From NCBI RefSeq assembly GCF_040712315.1, contig NC_134013.1:4623001-4687000 (forward strand): 64,000 nt of DNA. Reading direction: 5' to 3'. The notes below the pieces were generated by a model. That model ran no database searches, had not been told where the DNA came from, and saw only the letters and a program-made list of their open reading frames with translations. Source of the DNA: Castanea sativa (lineage: Eukaryota; Streptophyta; Magnoliopsida; Fagales; Fagaceae). How positions within the stretch are numbered: the stretch's first letter is position 1; each line of letters begins with the position of its first letter. Both the position numbers and the translations under genes were made by a program. Positions 12,806 to 26,287 of this stretch are shown here, one piece after another.

Positions 12806-13121
12806 AGCTGAGTTTGGATACAGCTTATATATATAGCGTCCGCGTCTGTGCGTTTTTTTTTTTTTTTCTTCGGCTGCTGCACGGGTCAGAAGGGACAAAG
12901 GCTACTGTTCATGCTACTGTGCATGAACAGTAGCCTCATTTTGCTGATTTTTCAGCACATTTGTGGGTCCCGTGTACTGTTCACGGGACCCACAAACTTC
13001 ACTTTACAGAATTTTTTTATTAAAAATGGGTCCCACGGTACTATTTACACATTTAAAAATTATTTTGGTACAGTGTTTTCAGTTTTCAGTTTTCAGCAAT
13101 AAGCTCTATCCAAACGGACCC
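12806..13121 (+). mobile_element. Tourist-like MITE (copy A), TTA target site
   Basis: TTA flanks both ends (12803-12805 and 13122-13124). The element has terminal GAGTTTGGAT-like and ATCCAAACGG-like inverted ends, an internal TTTTCAGTTTTCAG tract near the right end, and GTGAACAGT/CTGTTCA palindromic phrases. The same family recurs at 13125-13310, 35127-35375, 58017-58392 and 62427-62801. TTA duplications and short inverted ends fit non-autonomous PIF/Harbinger elements. Confidence 0.82.
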
Positions 13122-13124
13122 TTA

Positions 13125-13310
13125 GAGTCTGTTTAGATGTAGCTGAAAATTGAAAACTGAAAAGTACTGTAGTAAAATAATTTTTAAATGTGTGAATAGT
13201 ATCGCGGGTCTCATTTTTAATAAAAAAATTAGCTTAAACAGTGATGAACAGTGCGCCACTGTGCGTGAACGCTGAACACTGGACGCGTTTAGTCACATCC
13301 AAACACTCTC
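13125..13310 (-). mobile_element. Tourist-like MITE (copy B), inverted beside copy A
   Basis: It starts GAGTCTGTTTAGATG and ends ACATCCAAACACTCTC, flanked by TTA at 13122-13124 and 13311-13313. It is the same family as copy A in the opposite orientation, and the two share the central TTA. It is shorter than the other copies because the central part is deleted. Confidence 0.8.
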
Positions 13311-13313
13311 TTA

Positions 13314-13997
13314 GAGGAAATAATCTACAGTATCTGAGTCTCTGGGTTTTAATCTATGCCGTGCAAAATTTTCCTTCCCTGCCCCCGTGAGATTGACCAC
13401 TCCTCCTTACTGAAAATGACGCGAATGAGCGAAAGAGAGGGAGAAAGGCAGAGAATGCGAGAAATATAAATGCCAGTGAGAAGAGAGAGAGAGAGAGAGA
13501 GAGAAAGGAAAGAAAAATATTGAGACTGAAGTGTGATTGTTTTACTTGACTTTCATAGTTTCACACTTTCACTAAAGAGATAAGAAATCTAACATGCAAT
13601 TTCAGTTTTACTTGACTTTCATAGTTTCACACTCTCACTTAAGAGATAAGAAATCTAACATGCAATTTCATCTCTCTATTTTCTTGGTCCATTCAAAGAA
13701 GTGACTTTGGAAAGTTACGTAGCAATCGGAAAGAAAATAAAAGGAATATATATATATATATACACACACACATACAAATAGAAGAATTTGAAATAAAAAT
13801 TCGCTTTAGGTTTCAAGATCCCTCGTCGAAGACGTGACAGCTAACAAAACATGTTTATTTAATCTACAAGTTGTGCTCCTTAATTTCTGCAAGTCTCCTC
13901 TCTTCCTCAAAGTCAAGTCATTAATTCACTCTTGCAAGCAAATCTCAGCACCCCATCTTCTTCATACTTGAAAAAAAGAAAGTTCATAGAAAGCAAA
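13314..13997. promoter_or_regulatory. Upstream region of the GLR gene, with a 66-bp direct repeat
   Basis: This is the presumed promoter and leader of the GLR gene. Two near-identical 66-bp units sit head to tail at 13539-13604 and 13605-13670. A (TA)n run near 13747-13761 could serve as a TATA region, but the transcription start is not visible. The paralogous region at 54839-55458 aligns well except that it lacks the direct repeat and carries a palindrome instead. Confidence 0.5.
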
Positions 13998-14274
13998 ATG
14001 TCTCGTGCTCTCTTTTTCTTCATGGTGCTGCTATTTACGTTTGAATCAAAAGCTATTATGGCCCGTGAAGGAGGGGACAACAACAACAACTGTCCAATGA
14101 GGCAAACATTTGCAAGTATAGGTGCAGTTTTTTATTATAACTCTCGTTTGGGCAAGGAACAAAAAGTAGCCATGGATATTGCCATCCAAGATTTGCATAG
14201 CCTGAATTGTTCCACGAAGCTGGTTTTGCAACTCAAAGATTCCCAAGGAAATTCAGCTCAAGCAACTTCTGATG
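13998..14274 (+). CDS. GLR: GLR exon 1: signal peptide and start of the receptor domain
   Basis: It encodes 92 codons plus one base. The first residues, MSRALFFFMVLLFTFESKA, form a hydrophobic signal peptide. Next come an Asn-rich spacer and the start of the ANF-receptor fold (IGAVFYYNSRLGKEQKVAMD and KLVLQLKDSQGN). The donor is GATG|GTAAAC. Joined to exon 2 it reads through the expected family sequence without a frame change. Confidence 0.92.
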
Positions 14275-16078
14275 GTAAACTCTCTATCTTCTCAGATGGT
14301 ACATAAAACTAGGACATATATAACATATATATGATAATAATGCACAAGTATTTGAAGTTTTATGCATACCTCTCCATATATATATGATAATATGCACAAG
14401 TGGTTGAAGTTTTATGCATACATCCCCATTACTAGTCCAACTGTAGATCTGCTGCACCTAATGTGTATATATATATTTTTTTTCAATAATTACAACAATG
14501 GAAGGAGGGATTAGACTAGTAGTGCACAAAGTACTTGTACTACTTCAAAGTTCACATAACATATGTATGATTTTCCCCCATTAACAAGAATATAGGAATT
14601 GACATAGTGTGACTTATATATTGTGTATGAGTTGGTCGACAATAAATATTGTGTATGAGTTATTGATGATGTGGTAAAATATAATCCACTTATTTCAAAA
14701 TAAATAGATAAAATTTTAAGAACTCCGCGTAAATTACTCTCTTAATTCACTCTATCTCTATCTCACCATAAATATATATTTTTTTTAGAGAGTTTTAATT
14801 TATGGCGTCCACTCTTGATAATAACTCTTTATTATTAGACCAAAACACCAATCAATTTTTTGTGTAGGCGGGGATTGAACCATAGATCTCTTATATAACC
14901 ATCAGAGACTTTACCAGCTGAGCTAACTGGAACCCACACCATAAATAATTCTTTTACTTTAAGGACAAAAATTAAAACCAGCAATAATCCCATTTATCTC
15001 AACAACATATTAACGTAGTTGGTAATTCAATAATTGATATGTATAAAGTGTGAAATAAATTAAATTTTGTTTGCTCTAAATTTGGATTTGTTACCAATTT
15101 AACCATTTGGTGGGGGTTCAAGTGATATCTTTATAGAAATAGCATTAATTATGGTACACTAAGTTTATAGTTCGATCCTCATATCCCCTGTTATCTACCT
15201 ATCTCAAAATAATATAAGCAAAAATCACATTTTCGTTCTCACATTTTCAGGCGATTCCCACTTGGGTCCCTAGATTTTATTTTTACCGCTTTTAGTCCCT
15301 ATCGCGAAAAACGCTTCCCGTTTTGGTCCCTGCCGTTACATCAGAGATGGAAAATACACACATGGCAAATAGAAAAATTAAAAAATATTAAAATAATGTC
15401 CACATGTCACTGCAAGCTCCACATAGCTTTCCCGCCCTTAGTTAGTCCCATTCCCACCTGTAGGAGGTCATGTGGCCCTCATGTGACTTCATAATCATTT
15501 GCCCATTAAATACCTAGATCAGCTTCTCGCCAAATTCAGAAATCCCTAACCCCCAAATTAAGCTCCTTGCCACGAACTCAACTCCTCGCTTACAACACAG
15601 CCTAAAAACATCTTCAACTCAACTACTCTCTTGGAATCAAACTCGATGTCATCAAGTGGAAGCTTGAGGAAAAGGGGCCCAACCTAATACTTTTGCTCTG
15701 AGAAACCCATTTTAGTTGTTTCGTGGACACCTGAGAACCCTGGAAGAAGGTTCTACGGGTGTTAGTATCTATCTCTCTAACTCTAACTCTACATCTGGCT
15801 TTCTCTTTCTTGGTCATAGACTTGGTTTTCATATTAGGACTATTCTTAGTGCTTGGATTGGGGGGGCGTCGGCCCACGGGAAAACGAATGCAGATGCGAT
15901 TATGAATCGAACTAGATCAAAACATTCAGTTGTCGTTTTTCCAATCATACACGATCTCTCTTTGTAAAGTTTTGAAATTTCTTTTGAGTTTCTGGGTGGG
16001 AGTGAAGTTTAGGTGAGAAAAAAAAAAGAGTAAGAAAGAATAACTTTTTGTGGGGAGAGAAAGGGGTCGACCCACTAT

Positions 16079-16125
<47 letters not shown>

Positions 16126-19100
16126 GAGATAGAACCTTTGCAATCTGCCTTTCACAAATATGGAGCTGCTTCGAGATGGGAACCAAAGCTACAATCACTC
16201 TAAACCTATCTAGGTAAGAGGTTAGGGATTGTGCTTGTTGATTTAGGGTTTTTTTTATGCAAGTTTATGGTCATGTGATGAGCAACGGGTAAGAGATTAG
16301 GGATTGTGCTTGCTAATTTGGGGTTTTTTGGTTTAGAAAGAATGTCACGTGAGGGCCACGTGACTAACTAAGGGCGGGAAAGTCACGTGGAGCTTGCAAT
16401 GATACGTGGACATTATTTTCATATTTTTTAATTTTGCCATTTGCCACGTGTGCATTTTTCGTCTTTGATGTAACGACAGGGGCCAAAACGAGAAGCATTT
16501 TTCAGGATAGGGACTAAACACTACAAAAAAATCGTCCTATTGCAGCATTTTTTTCCCTGGCACTTTTAAAAATAGCCGTAATAGAGAAGTTTGCACTAGC
16601 GTTTTTTGAAACCGCTGGTATAGGAAACCCTATTACGGTAGCTCAAAATTGGAGCTTTATAAATCGCTACAATAGGAGGCCTATAGCGGCGGTTTCCAAA
16701 AACGCTAGTATAGGAAGCCCTATTGTAGTGTTTATAAACGCTGTTATAGGTTAGTGTACGGTTCGGGATCCCCGAGCCCTTTGGGCCTTCGACCCCAGCC
16801 CTATGGTACGATCCCCGGCTCAACCCCTTGTATGGGGTAAAGCCCTAGGCCCACAAAGCCGTAGGCCCAAGCCTCGTGCCGTGGTGCTTGGCCGAAGGCA
16901 CATTGGGCTTGTGATCTCGGTCAATTGCGTCTCAGATGGGAACATGATTGCTCGAGGGTACATGTCTTGGCTGTCCGGTAGGGCCTTAGGGAATATCGCT
17001 GTCGGACAGCCTATAGGAGGTGGGAACTAGTTCCAATGCCACTACTACCACTCCCAACGAAACATCCACTTCGAAACAATGGAATTGGACCCCCATCTCC
17101 ACTAATAATCAGGAATAATCATGACATTCCCACTGACCTTACACTATAAATAAGAGACTAGGATGAGAAGTCAGGGGGTCGGAAAACATTGGAGAGAGAA
17201 CCGATAGAAAAGAGCGACAAAACTAAGAGAGAAAGGAAAACAACTTTGTGAGAGGAGGGATTGCAGAAACTGGAGAGCATTTGGGTCATCGAGCACAGGA
17301 CCACCCATAGTAGGAAATCCTAAGCCCATGATACAAATAGATTATGAGGCCAAAGTAGAGGTTGAGCCCAATAATCATATTTTGGGTACGCACAATTGGC
17401 GCCCACCGTGGGGCCCTCCTACAAAGTTGTGGTTCTGCCAGGACGTGAACGAGAAAATGTCTGGAGGTCAATTAGGGAGTTATGCAGAGAATGGCTCAGG
17501 GAGGTCCTCTCGGGGATCCACCTGGCGGGAAAGAAGGCAAAAGGGACGCGAAGATAGGGAGTATGAAGAAGGGCAGTTTGGCCTCGGAGAAGGCTCGTTT
17601 CAAATGCACCGAAAAATGTTTGGTGCTTCAGGGCGCAATCGTTTTGACAGAAGGGATGAAGAGCTTGAGCGAAAGGACGAGGAACTTGAATATCTACGTG
17701 GGTTAGTGAGGGATTTGGAGTTCAAAGTGAGAGGTAGGCGCCAGAGAAGGGACCATGAGGAGCGAGGAGAAGGGTCGGCTAGTATGGGAGGTCGCTATGG
17801 GGTTGGGTCCTACCAGTCCGGATCTCATCGACACCGGGTTCACTCGTGGGAGTATGCAGATTGGGACTCGATTTCCCCGGAGGAACGACAACCCCGAAAT
17901 GCCGCCATGGACGCTATGGGCCGCGCATTACGCCGAGCTGCCCAATCACCATTTTCAAGGAACATTGAACGAGCCCCTATGCTGAGCAAATTTACATGGT
18001 TGCCGTTCAATTCTTACGATGGGAAGATGGACCCAGTGGAACATGTAAGTCATTACATTCAAATGATGTCTTTACACACTCATAATGATGCACTGATGTG
18101 TAAGGTATTTCCTTCGAGTCTTGGTCCCACTGTTTTGAGGTGGTTCAATGGGTTAAGGAAAGACTTGATTCGCAGTTTTTCCAAGTTAATTCAAGAGTTT
18201 GGTGTCTGGTTTATGACATGCAGCCGAGTTCCGCAACTCATAGATGCATTACTATCGATGAAAATGGGGGCAAGAGAAACCCTCCGCAGCTATGCTAACC
18301 GATATTGGGAGCTGTATAACGAAATTGGCAGAGGTAATGAGAAAATCATAGGGAGTACCTTTTGGTTAGGGTTGCCCGAGGATTCTGAACTATGAGACTC
18401 GTTGACAAGGAGGCCACCCGAGGATATGAGGCGGCTGATAAGGTGCATTGAAGAGTACAAGAGGTTGGAGGACTACCGGCCGCAGAATAAGGGCAAAGCT
18501 TTGATCGTGAGCCAGCCTCGGCAGGGGGGTTTTCAATCAAGGCCTCGGAGAGATTTGAGGATTCGGGAGCCAGGCACACAAGTTGGGGAGGTAAATGTGA
18601 CGTTCAAAGAGCCGGTGCACAAAATTGTAGATCGGATAAAAAATGAGCCATACTTTCGGTGGTCGAATAAGATAGGAGGTGACCTGTCGAGAAAAAACCA
18701 AAACCTATACTGTACTTACCATAAAGATAAGGGGCATACCACCGAGCAATGTAGAGTGCTAAAAGACCATTTAGAGCAGCTGGTGAAAGCAAGGTACTTG
18801 AAAGAGTTTGTGGTAGACTCGAGGAATCAGGACGCTGGACAAGGAGCTCGGCCTCAGGGAAACCTTCTCCCACCACCATTGGGAGTGGTAGAGGTCATTC
18901 ATGCCGCTTCAAGGGGTACTGTGGTGCTTGGAAGGAGAGGGGTATTGACTTTGGTCCCAGCAGAAGGATTCTCGGGAAACAACCATCCGAGAAGAAGTTA
19001 AAACTCACTCGGGAGCCCATTGCCTTCAATGATGATGATCTGGAAGGAATGATCCAGCCACACGACGATGCTCTAGTACTTACCACCCGGATAAATAGCT

Positions 19101-22100
19101 TCATAGTGAAGAGGGTATTGATAGATCAAGGGAGTGGTGCTGAAGTGATGTATCCTGATCTATTTAGGGGGCTAGGGTTGAAAAATGAGGATCTCACCAA
19201 ATACGACACACCCCTGGTGGGGTTAAATGGCCGGATGGTGATCCCAAAGGGGTAGATTTCACTTCCCATGAACATGGAAGGCAAGGAGGTAACTGTGACG
19301 TTCATAGTGGTCGCCTCATTTTCGCCGTACACGGCAATTCTTGGAAGGCCATGGATTCATGCAATGGGGGCGGCTCCATCTACCCTACATATGAAAGTCA
19401 AATTCCGCACTGAGCAGGGTATTACCATAGTAAGGGGAAGCCAACAAGTGGCCAAACAGTGCTTGGTGGTCGCTATTAACAGGGAAATCAAGCTGAAGGA
19501 GTTAGTTAAGGAAGTTTCATTATAGCAATTACAAGGGCCCCAGGAGGACAGGGGGGCTTACGGTGCCGATGAACTAATAAAGGTAAGCATATTGCTAGAC
19601 TATGATAAAAGTTTCCAGATAGGAGCAAGTATGAAGGACGAGGAGAGGGTGGGGATGCTGCTGTTCCTTGTGCAGAATGTGGACGTGTTTGCTTGGAGCC
19701 CGTATGAGGTGCCCGGGGTGGACCTCGAGTTCATAGTTCACAAACTCAACATGGATCCTTTATGCCCTCTCAAGAAGCAGAAGCCAAGGAGGTTAACTAA
19801 GGAGCACGTCGAAGTTGTTAGGCAAGAAGTTAAGAAATTGAAGGAAGCCGGGGCTATAAAGAAGATATTTTTTTCAGGGTGGCTTGCGAATACCATGGTG
19901 GTAAAAAAGAAGAATGGCAAATGGAGGGTTTGTGTTGATTTCACTGACCTGAACCGAGCATGTCCAAAGGATCTGTTTCCTATGCTGAAGATTGATCAAC
20001 TGGTAGATGCCACCTATGGACACACGAGGATGAGTTTTCTAGATGCTTTTCAGGGTTATCATTAGATCACCCTGGCTGCTGAGAATCAGGAGAAGACGAC
20101 ATTCAATTCCCTTGATGCTAACTACCATTATACCATGAATCCATTTGGGTTAAAGAATGCCGGGGCCACATATCAACGGATGATGATGAGAATGTTCAGA
20201 GACAAGATTGGGCACACAGTCAAGGTTTACATTGATGATATGGTGGTAAAAAGCAAACGGGAGACGCAACATATGGGTGACCTCAAAGAGGTGTTCAAAG
20301 TACTTCGACAGCACAAGCTGCGCCTCAATGCCAACAAGTGTGCCTTCGGAGTGGGGGCCGACAAGTTCCTAGGGTATTTGATCATTATTTGAGAAACAGA
20401 AGTCAACCCCGATCAGATTGATGCAATAAAACGCCTCAAGCCACCGAGCAATCCAAAGGAGGTCCAAGTACTGACCGGTATGTTAGCTGCCCTTAACCGG
20501 TTCCATTTCAAAATTTGCCGATCAATGCTTTCCATTCTATTAACTTCTAAAAAAATGGAAGGGATTCCAATGGAACAAAGAGTGTAAGAGGGCTTTCCAA
20601 GGCTTGAAGGAATATTTGACGCAAGCCCCTATGCTGACAAACTAGAGCCTGGGAAGGACTTATACATGTATCTCTTGGTGTCCGAGCACGCTTTCAGTGC
20701 CATGATACTGAGAGATCAGGGTGTGCAGCCTATATACTATATCAGCAAGACCTTGGTCGATGTTGAGACAAAATATTTTCCTTTGGAGAAGTTAGTGCTG
20801 GCATTAGTCCATGCCACGAGGAAGCTACCCCACTACTTTTAGGCTCATACCGTTTATGTATTGACCGAGTATCCTCTACAGTCGTTATTGAAAAGATTTT
20901 ATTTCACGGGAAGAATAGCTAAGTGGGGAACTCAGCTGGGCTCTTTTGACATTAGGTATAGGCCTAGAAGCTTAGTGAAGGGTCAGGTGCTCGCCGATTT
21001 CGTTGCAGAGTTTTCCCCAAGGAGGGTGGAGATCATTTGCACTATAGAAGTAATTCCGTGGAAGGTATTTGTAGACGGTGTGTCCAGCGCTCTAGGGGCC
21101 GGAGCTGGGATAGTAGTCATCACTCCAGAAGGAATAAAATTGGAGCATTCCTTTAGGTTAGGCTTTAAGGCATCTAATAACAAAGTCCAGTATGAGGCCC
21201 AACTGGTCGGATTAAGAGTTGTATTAGATCTAGGTGCTAAAGAAGTAGAGGTCTACTCGGACTCTCGGTTGGTAGTCAATCAGGTACAGGGAATCTTTGA
21301 AGCCAAGGATTCCTTGATGATGGAGTACTTATGGATGGAGAGACAAACTATGGACCGCTTCCTGAATGTTAGAGTGGTTTAGGTAGCCAGGGGCAGAATC
21401 GGCACGCTGACTCCTTGGCCACATTGGCGTCATCGTCAACTGAGAAAATTCCTCGATTAATAAAAGTAGAGTTAGTAGCAAAACCGAGCATCAATGCAGG
21501 TGTAGGTGTTTCATAGGTGACAACAGTTGAATCATGTTGGATGAGTCCGATCACCGACTTTTTAGCCGAGGATCGATTGCCTGTTGATGAGAAGGAAGCA
21601 GAAAGAGTACGCTAGACAGCTACTCGGTATTGGTTGTCAGCTAATCATAAGCTATGTCGAAGATCTTTTGATGAGCCCTGCCTATAGTGTTTGCACCTCA
21701 GCAAGATTGAAGAACTCCTTGTAGAGCTACGTGAAGGAATGTGCTACAGTCACGTGGGAGGACGTTCGTTAGCACACTGAGCAATGACTCAGGGATTTTG
21801 GTGGCCACAAATGCTAAGGGATGCTACCGTGTATGCACAGAGATGTGAGCGGTGTCAGAAGCATGCCTTGTTGATCCACCAACTGGCAGGGAGCTTAAAT
21901 CCCATCAGTGGCCCTTGGCCCTTTGCGCAGTGGGGGCTAGATATTGTTGGTCCATTCCCTCGAGCTACAGGGAACCGAAGGTTCGTTTTAGTAGCCGCAG
22001 ATTATTTCACCAAGTGGGTGGAGGCCGAGGCGTTGGCGAACATCCGGGATATGGATGTTAAGAAGTTTGTATGGAGAAATATAGTGACGAGGTTCGAGGT

Positions 22101-25100
22101 ACTAGAGTCTCTAATATCAGACAATGGGTTGCAGTTTGACAGCAGAGCTTTCCGTGAGTTTTACGGCAGTCTCGGCATCACAAACCGGTATTCCACTCCG
22201 GCATATTCGCAGAGCAATGGCCAAGCCAAGGTTACCAACAAGGCCATCGTGAACGGGTTTAAGAGGAGATTAGAAGGTGCTAAGGGCAGGTGGGCAGAGG
22301 AGTTACCTAATGTTTTATGGACATACCGAACAACTCCGAGGAGGTCCATAGGAGAAACTCCGTTCTCTTTAGCATATGGAACGGAAGCAGTTATACCGGC
22401 AAAGATAAACTTGTGCAGTGCTCGGGTTTCAAAATTCGACCTCGCCAAGAACTCGGGAATGATGTTGAAGTAGCTGAACTTGTTGGAAGAGCATCTGGAA
22501 TCGATGACTATACGACTGGCAGAATATCAACAAAAACAGATACAACAGGGATGTGAGGAGAAGGGAATTTGGAGCAGGAGATCTGGAACTTCGGAAGGCA
22601 ATAGGGAATATGTGAGATGTCAACGTATGAAAGTTAGCGCCGACTTGGGAGGGACCCTATAGAGTCATCACCATTGCGGGTGCAAAGGCGTATTATCTAG
22701 AAGATTTGGACGAAAAACCACTTCCCCAGCCATGGAATGCCCACAATTTAAAGAAATTTCACCACTGATTATCAGTACGTGGGGGCATCGATTTAGTATA
22801 ATGTTGTATGTGTATATTATCAATTAATACGAAGGTGATGTTTATCCATGCAGGTGTATTATCATAAGGACAGAAACTTGTTTCTAGTTCGATCTCCATT
22901 ACTGGACATGTGGAAACCTAATTTTAAATTTATAGAAACCTGTTTCCAGTTCAATCTCCATCATTGGCCAGGTGGAAACCTAATTTCAAATTTTATCTAT
23001 GGACAAAAATCTGTTCTCGGTTTGATCTCCATCACCGGACAGGTGGAAACCTAATTTCAAATTTTATCAAAAAACATAAACCTGTTCCCGGTTCGATCTC
23101 CATCACTGGACAGGTGGAAACCTAATTTCAAATTTTATTTAAGGACAGAAACTTGTTCCCAATTCGATCTCCATCACCAGACAGGTGGAAACCTAATTTT
23201 AAATTTTATCTAAGGACAATAACCTGTTCCCAGTTCGATCTCCATCATCGAACAGGTGGAAACCTAATTTCAAATTTTATCTAAGGAAGGAAACCTGTTC
23301 CTAGTTCGGTCTCCATCATCAGACAGGTGGAAACCCAATTTCGAATTTTATCTAAGGACAGAAACCTATTCCTGGTTCGATCTCCATCACCAGACAGGTG
23401 AAACCCAATTTTGAATTTTATCAAAGGACAAAAATCTGTTCCCGGTTCGATCTCTATCACCGGACAGGTGGAAACCTAATTTCAAATTTTATCAAAGGAC
23501 ATAAACCTGTTCCTAGTTCGATCTCCATCACCGGACATGTGGAAACCAAATTTCAAATTTTATCAAAGGACAGAAACTTGTTCCCGGTTTGATCTCCATC
23601 ACCAGAACAAGTGGAAACCTAATTTCGAATTTTATCTAACGACGAAAACTGTTCTCTGTTCGATCTCCATCACCAGACAGGTGGAAACCTAATTTCAAAT
23701 TTTATCTAAGGACAGAAACCTGTTCCTGGTTCGATCTCCATCATGGATGAGAGAAAACCTTGCACTCAATCGCTATAAGAACAAAAATTGATCTCCTGGG
23801 TCAAGCCTTAATCATAGGGGAGGTAAAAAACTTACACTAAATTCTCCTAAGGAAGGAAAACCCTATCCTCGGCTAGGCTTAATCACTGAACGTACATCTT
23901 CGTTAAGTCAGCATACATCAAATTCAGTTCTTATTATTAGAGAGTCAACTCCTAAGGTATAGACAACTTCTTCCAGACTAGTCCCAGTCATTATGCATGT
24001 AACGATATAGCTTATTAGAAACAAATTAGTCCTAATCACCGATCAGAGGCAAACAAACAACTCAATAGTAATGACGTAATCATTCGTAAATCTGGGTAAA
24101 AAAATGTTTGGTCACCATACCCGGATCAAATAAAGCAAATGAATAAAAATTAAACCAAAGTTTCGTCACAACAACCCGGTGACTGTAGGAAAATAAAACT
24201 TATGAAAATAACAGTCAAATCATTGTTCTGTCATCACAGCTCGGTGACTTTAGGCAAAACGAACAAATAAAAGAAAAAAATAAACACAGATAAAAAATAA
24301 AAATAAAAATAAAAGCAGGCAAGAAGCATAATTATCAAACAGATGGATCAGTGGGCGGGAGATGGACTACGTCACCGGCTTGCCGATTTGGAACATCCTC
24401 GGTTGGTGGTTGCTGGACTTGTGCGTCTTTGGCCACGTTAAGGTTGCTGGTGACCTCGAGATCAACAGTCTCTACATGGGTGTCAATTGCTTGGACCAGT
24501 TCCCTCATACTGGGGGTATCTTCTTCGTCAGCAGCACCAACTTGACTCTGAACGGGGGGAGTAGGAGCTGGGTATGGGATCTGCTTTGGATTCCTCAGAG
24601 GGGAATCTTCAGGCACTCCTACTGCTTTAAGGGATGCCAGCCACCCTTCCCCGAACCCATGAGACCGGGCTTGGTGGACAATAGGCTCCACAGAGTTCTC
24701 AACATCCGCGAAGCCCTCGTCGTACCACTTATCCTCACATGCTTCAAGGGCTGCCTTCAGATCAGCTACTGCATCAGCTTGGGCCAAGTTTAGGCTGGAT
24801 GCCTTCGCCAATTTAAGCTCTACCTCCCCCAGCTTGTCCTCCGCCTCGGCCAATTTTCTCTCTGCTGCCAACCGGGCTTTCTCCGAAGACTGAGCCTTCT
24901 CCTCGGTGGCCCCAGCAGCTTTGCCCTTTTCCTTTGTAGTGGTAGCAGTGACGTCCTTCAGGGCCTTTTCCTGTTCAGCATCCTTGGCGTGCTCTTTCAG
25001 CCTCTTGTAGAGGACGTAGGTCAGTTGTGCGGCCTGATATTGTACTAGCGGTCAGTATGAAGGTTAAAAGAATACGCATCCATTAAAATAAATGTGAAAG

Positions 25101-26242
25101 ATAGAAAATTACCGCTATGGTGTGCAACTGTAACCGCTTAGCAAGCGATTCTTCGTCTCCTTCTGAGAAGAAGTGAATGTCTTTGGGTAGTAGAAGGTCA
25201 TGCACCAAGCTCTAGGCCACCCGTCCCCCTTGGCCTTAGGCCTAGGTCCTTAGGCTGGTGGATGCTGGCAGAGGCTGGTCGCCAAGTTTGAAGGTGGGTT
25301 GCCAACTCACCTCGGGCCGAGATGAGGACGCCATGTCGGTGCCAATATGGGGAGTTGGCCGGACATCACCCGTCGGCTCTCGGATAGTGATCCCGCTCGA
25401 TATTTGGGGAGAGGTCTTCAAAGGAGCACCACTTGGAATCTCAGTCGGTTGATTGGCAACCCGCTGCTTCTTTTTGGCATGACCGGTATGGGGAGAAGGA
25501 GGAGTCTGATTGTCATGACCCAAACCCGATACTCGGATTTGTGACTATGACGGGCATGCTAATATCAAGCTTAAACCTGATATTAACAAGAACCAACTTA
25601 ACGTTTAACAAAAACTTTTATAAAAGCTTTCCTCTTTCTTTTCATTCTTGTTTCTTTACTTAAAAGATATAACTTTTCACTTGACATTCTGAGCATCTAC
25701 ACTGTACTCAAAGAATAACATAATCCACATGTTACTCAATTTCTGAATTTCACATAATACATCTCTTAATACTTTAAGGTACACAACTTTTATTAGATCC
25801 TAAAATACGCAGTACTACAAAGCTAAACATCAAAAGCTAATTTGGGATCTACACTTTTAAAACTAAAACCAACTCATTCCAAAACTCGACTAAGGCTCCC
25901 TTTGCTCCAAAATAAAACCTGTGACTGAAAGGGTGGAAGGGGTGAGCTACACAGCTCAGTAAGTGTAAGATATATAAGAATTTAATAAGAATGCATGTAA
26001 ATCAAATCATTTCATTTTATAAATGTTCAGATAGGAGAACATCTTTTCATGCATAGTATTTTATACTATTCATAATAATAACGTATGCGTTTTTCATAGA
26101 AAATAATTGTTCTCCTTTTTCTTATCAGATTAATATTACCAAAACCTTTCGGATTGAATTTTTTTCGTTTCTTACACAGTCAATAAATATAATATTGATT
26201 GTTTAAAAATCATCTACATACATACATATATATATATATACA

Positions 26243-26287
<45 letters not shown>

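Noticed and set aside
13932..13997. Upstream in-frame Met for the GLR gene
   Set aside because: It would put 22 polar residues ahead of a clear signal peptide. The paralogue conserves the region around 13998, so 13998 is the better start.
14862..14936. tRNA-like sequence on the minus strand
   Set aside because: A and B boxes are present, but the rest does not form a full tRNA. An A-rich tail and an 11-bp target duplication show it is the head of a SINE.
16596..16823. Minus-strand open frame over the CACTA end
   Set aside because: It consists of translated subterminal repeats of the transposon and continues into an LTR, with no domain.
17328..17456. Longer start for the gypsy gag frame
   Set aside because: This part overlaps the LTR end and primer-binding region, so it is open by chance.
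24362..24793. Plus-strand open frame of 143 residues in the Tat element
   Set aside because: It lies opposite the antisense ORF, which has the coherent coiled-coil composition and intron.
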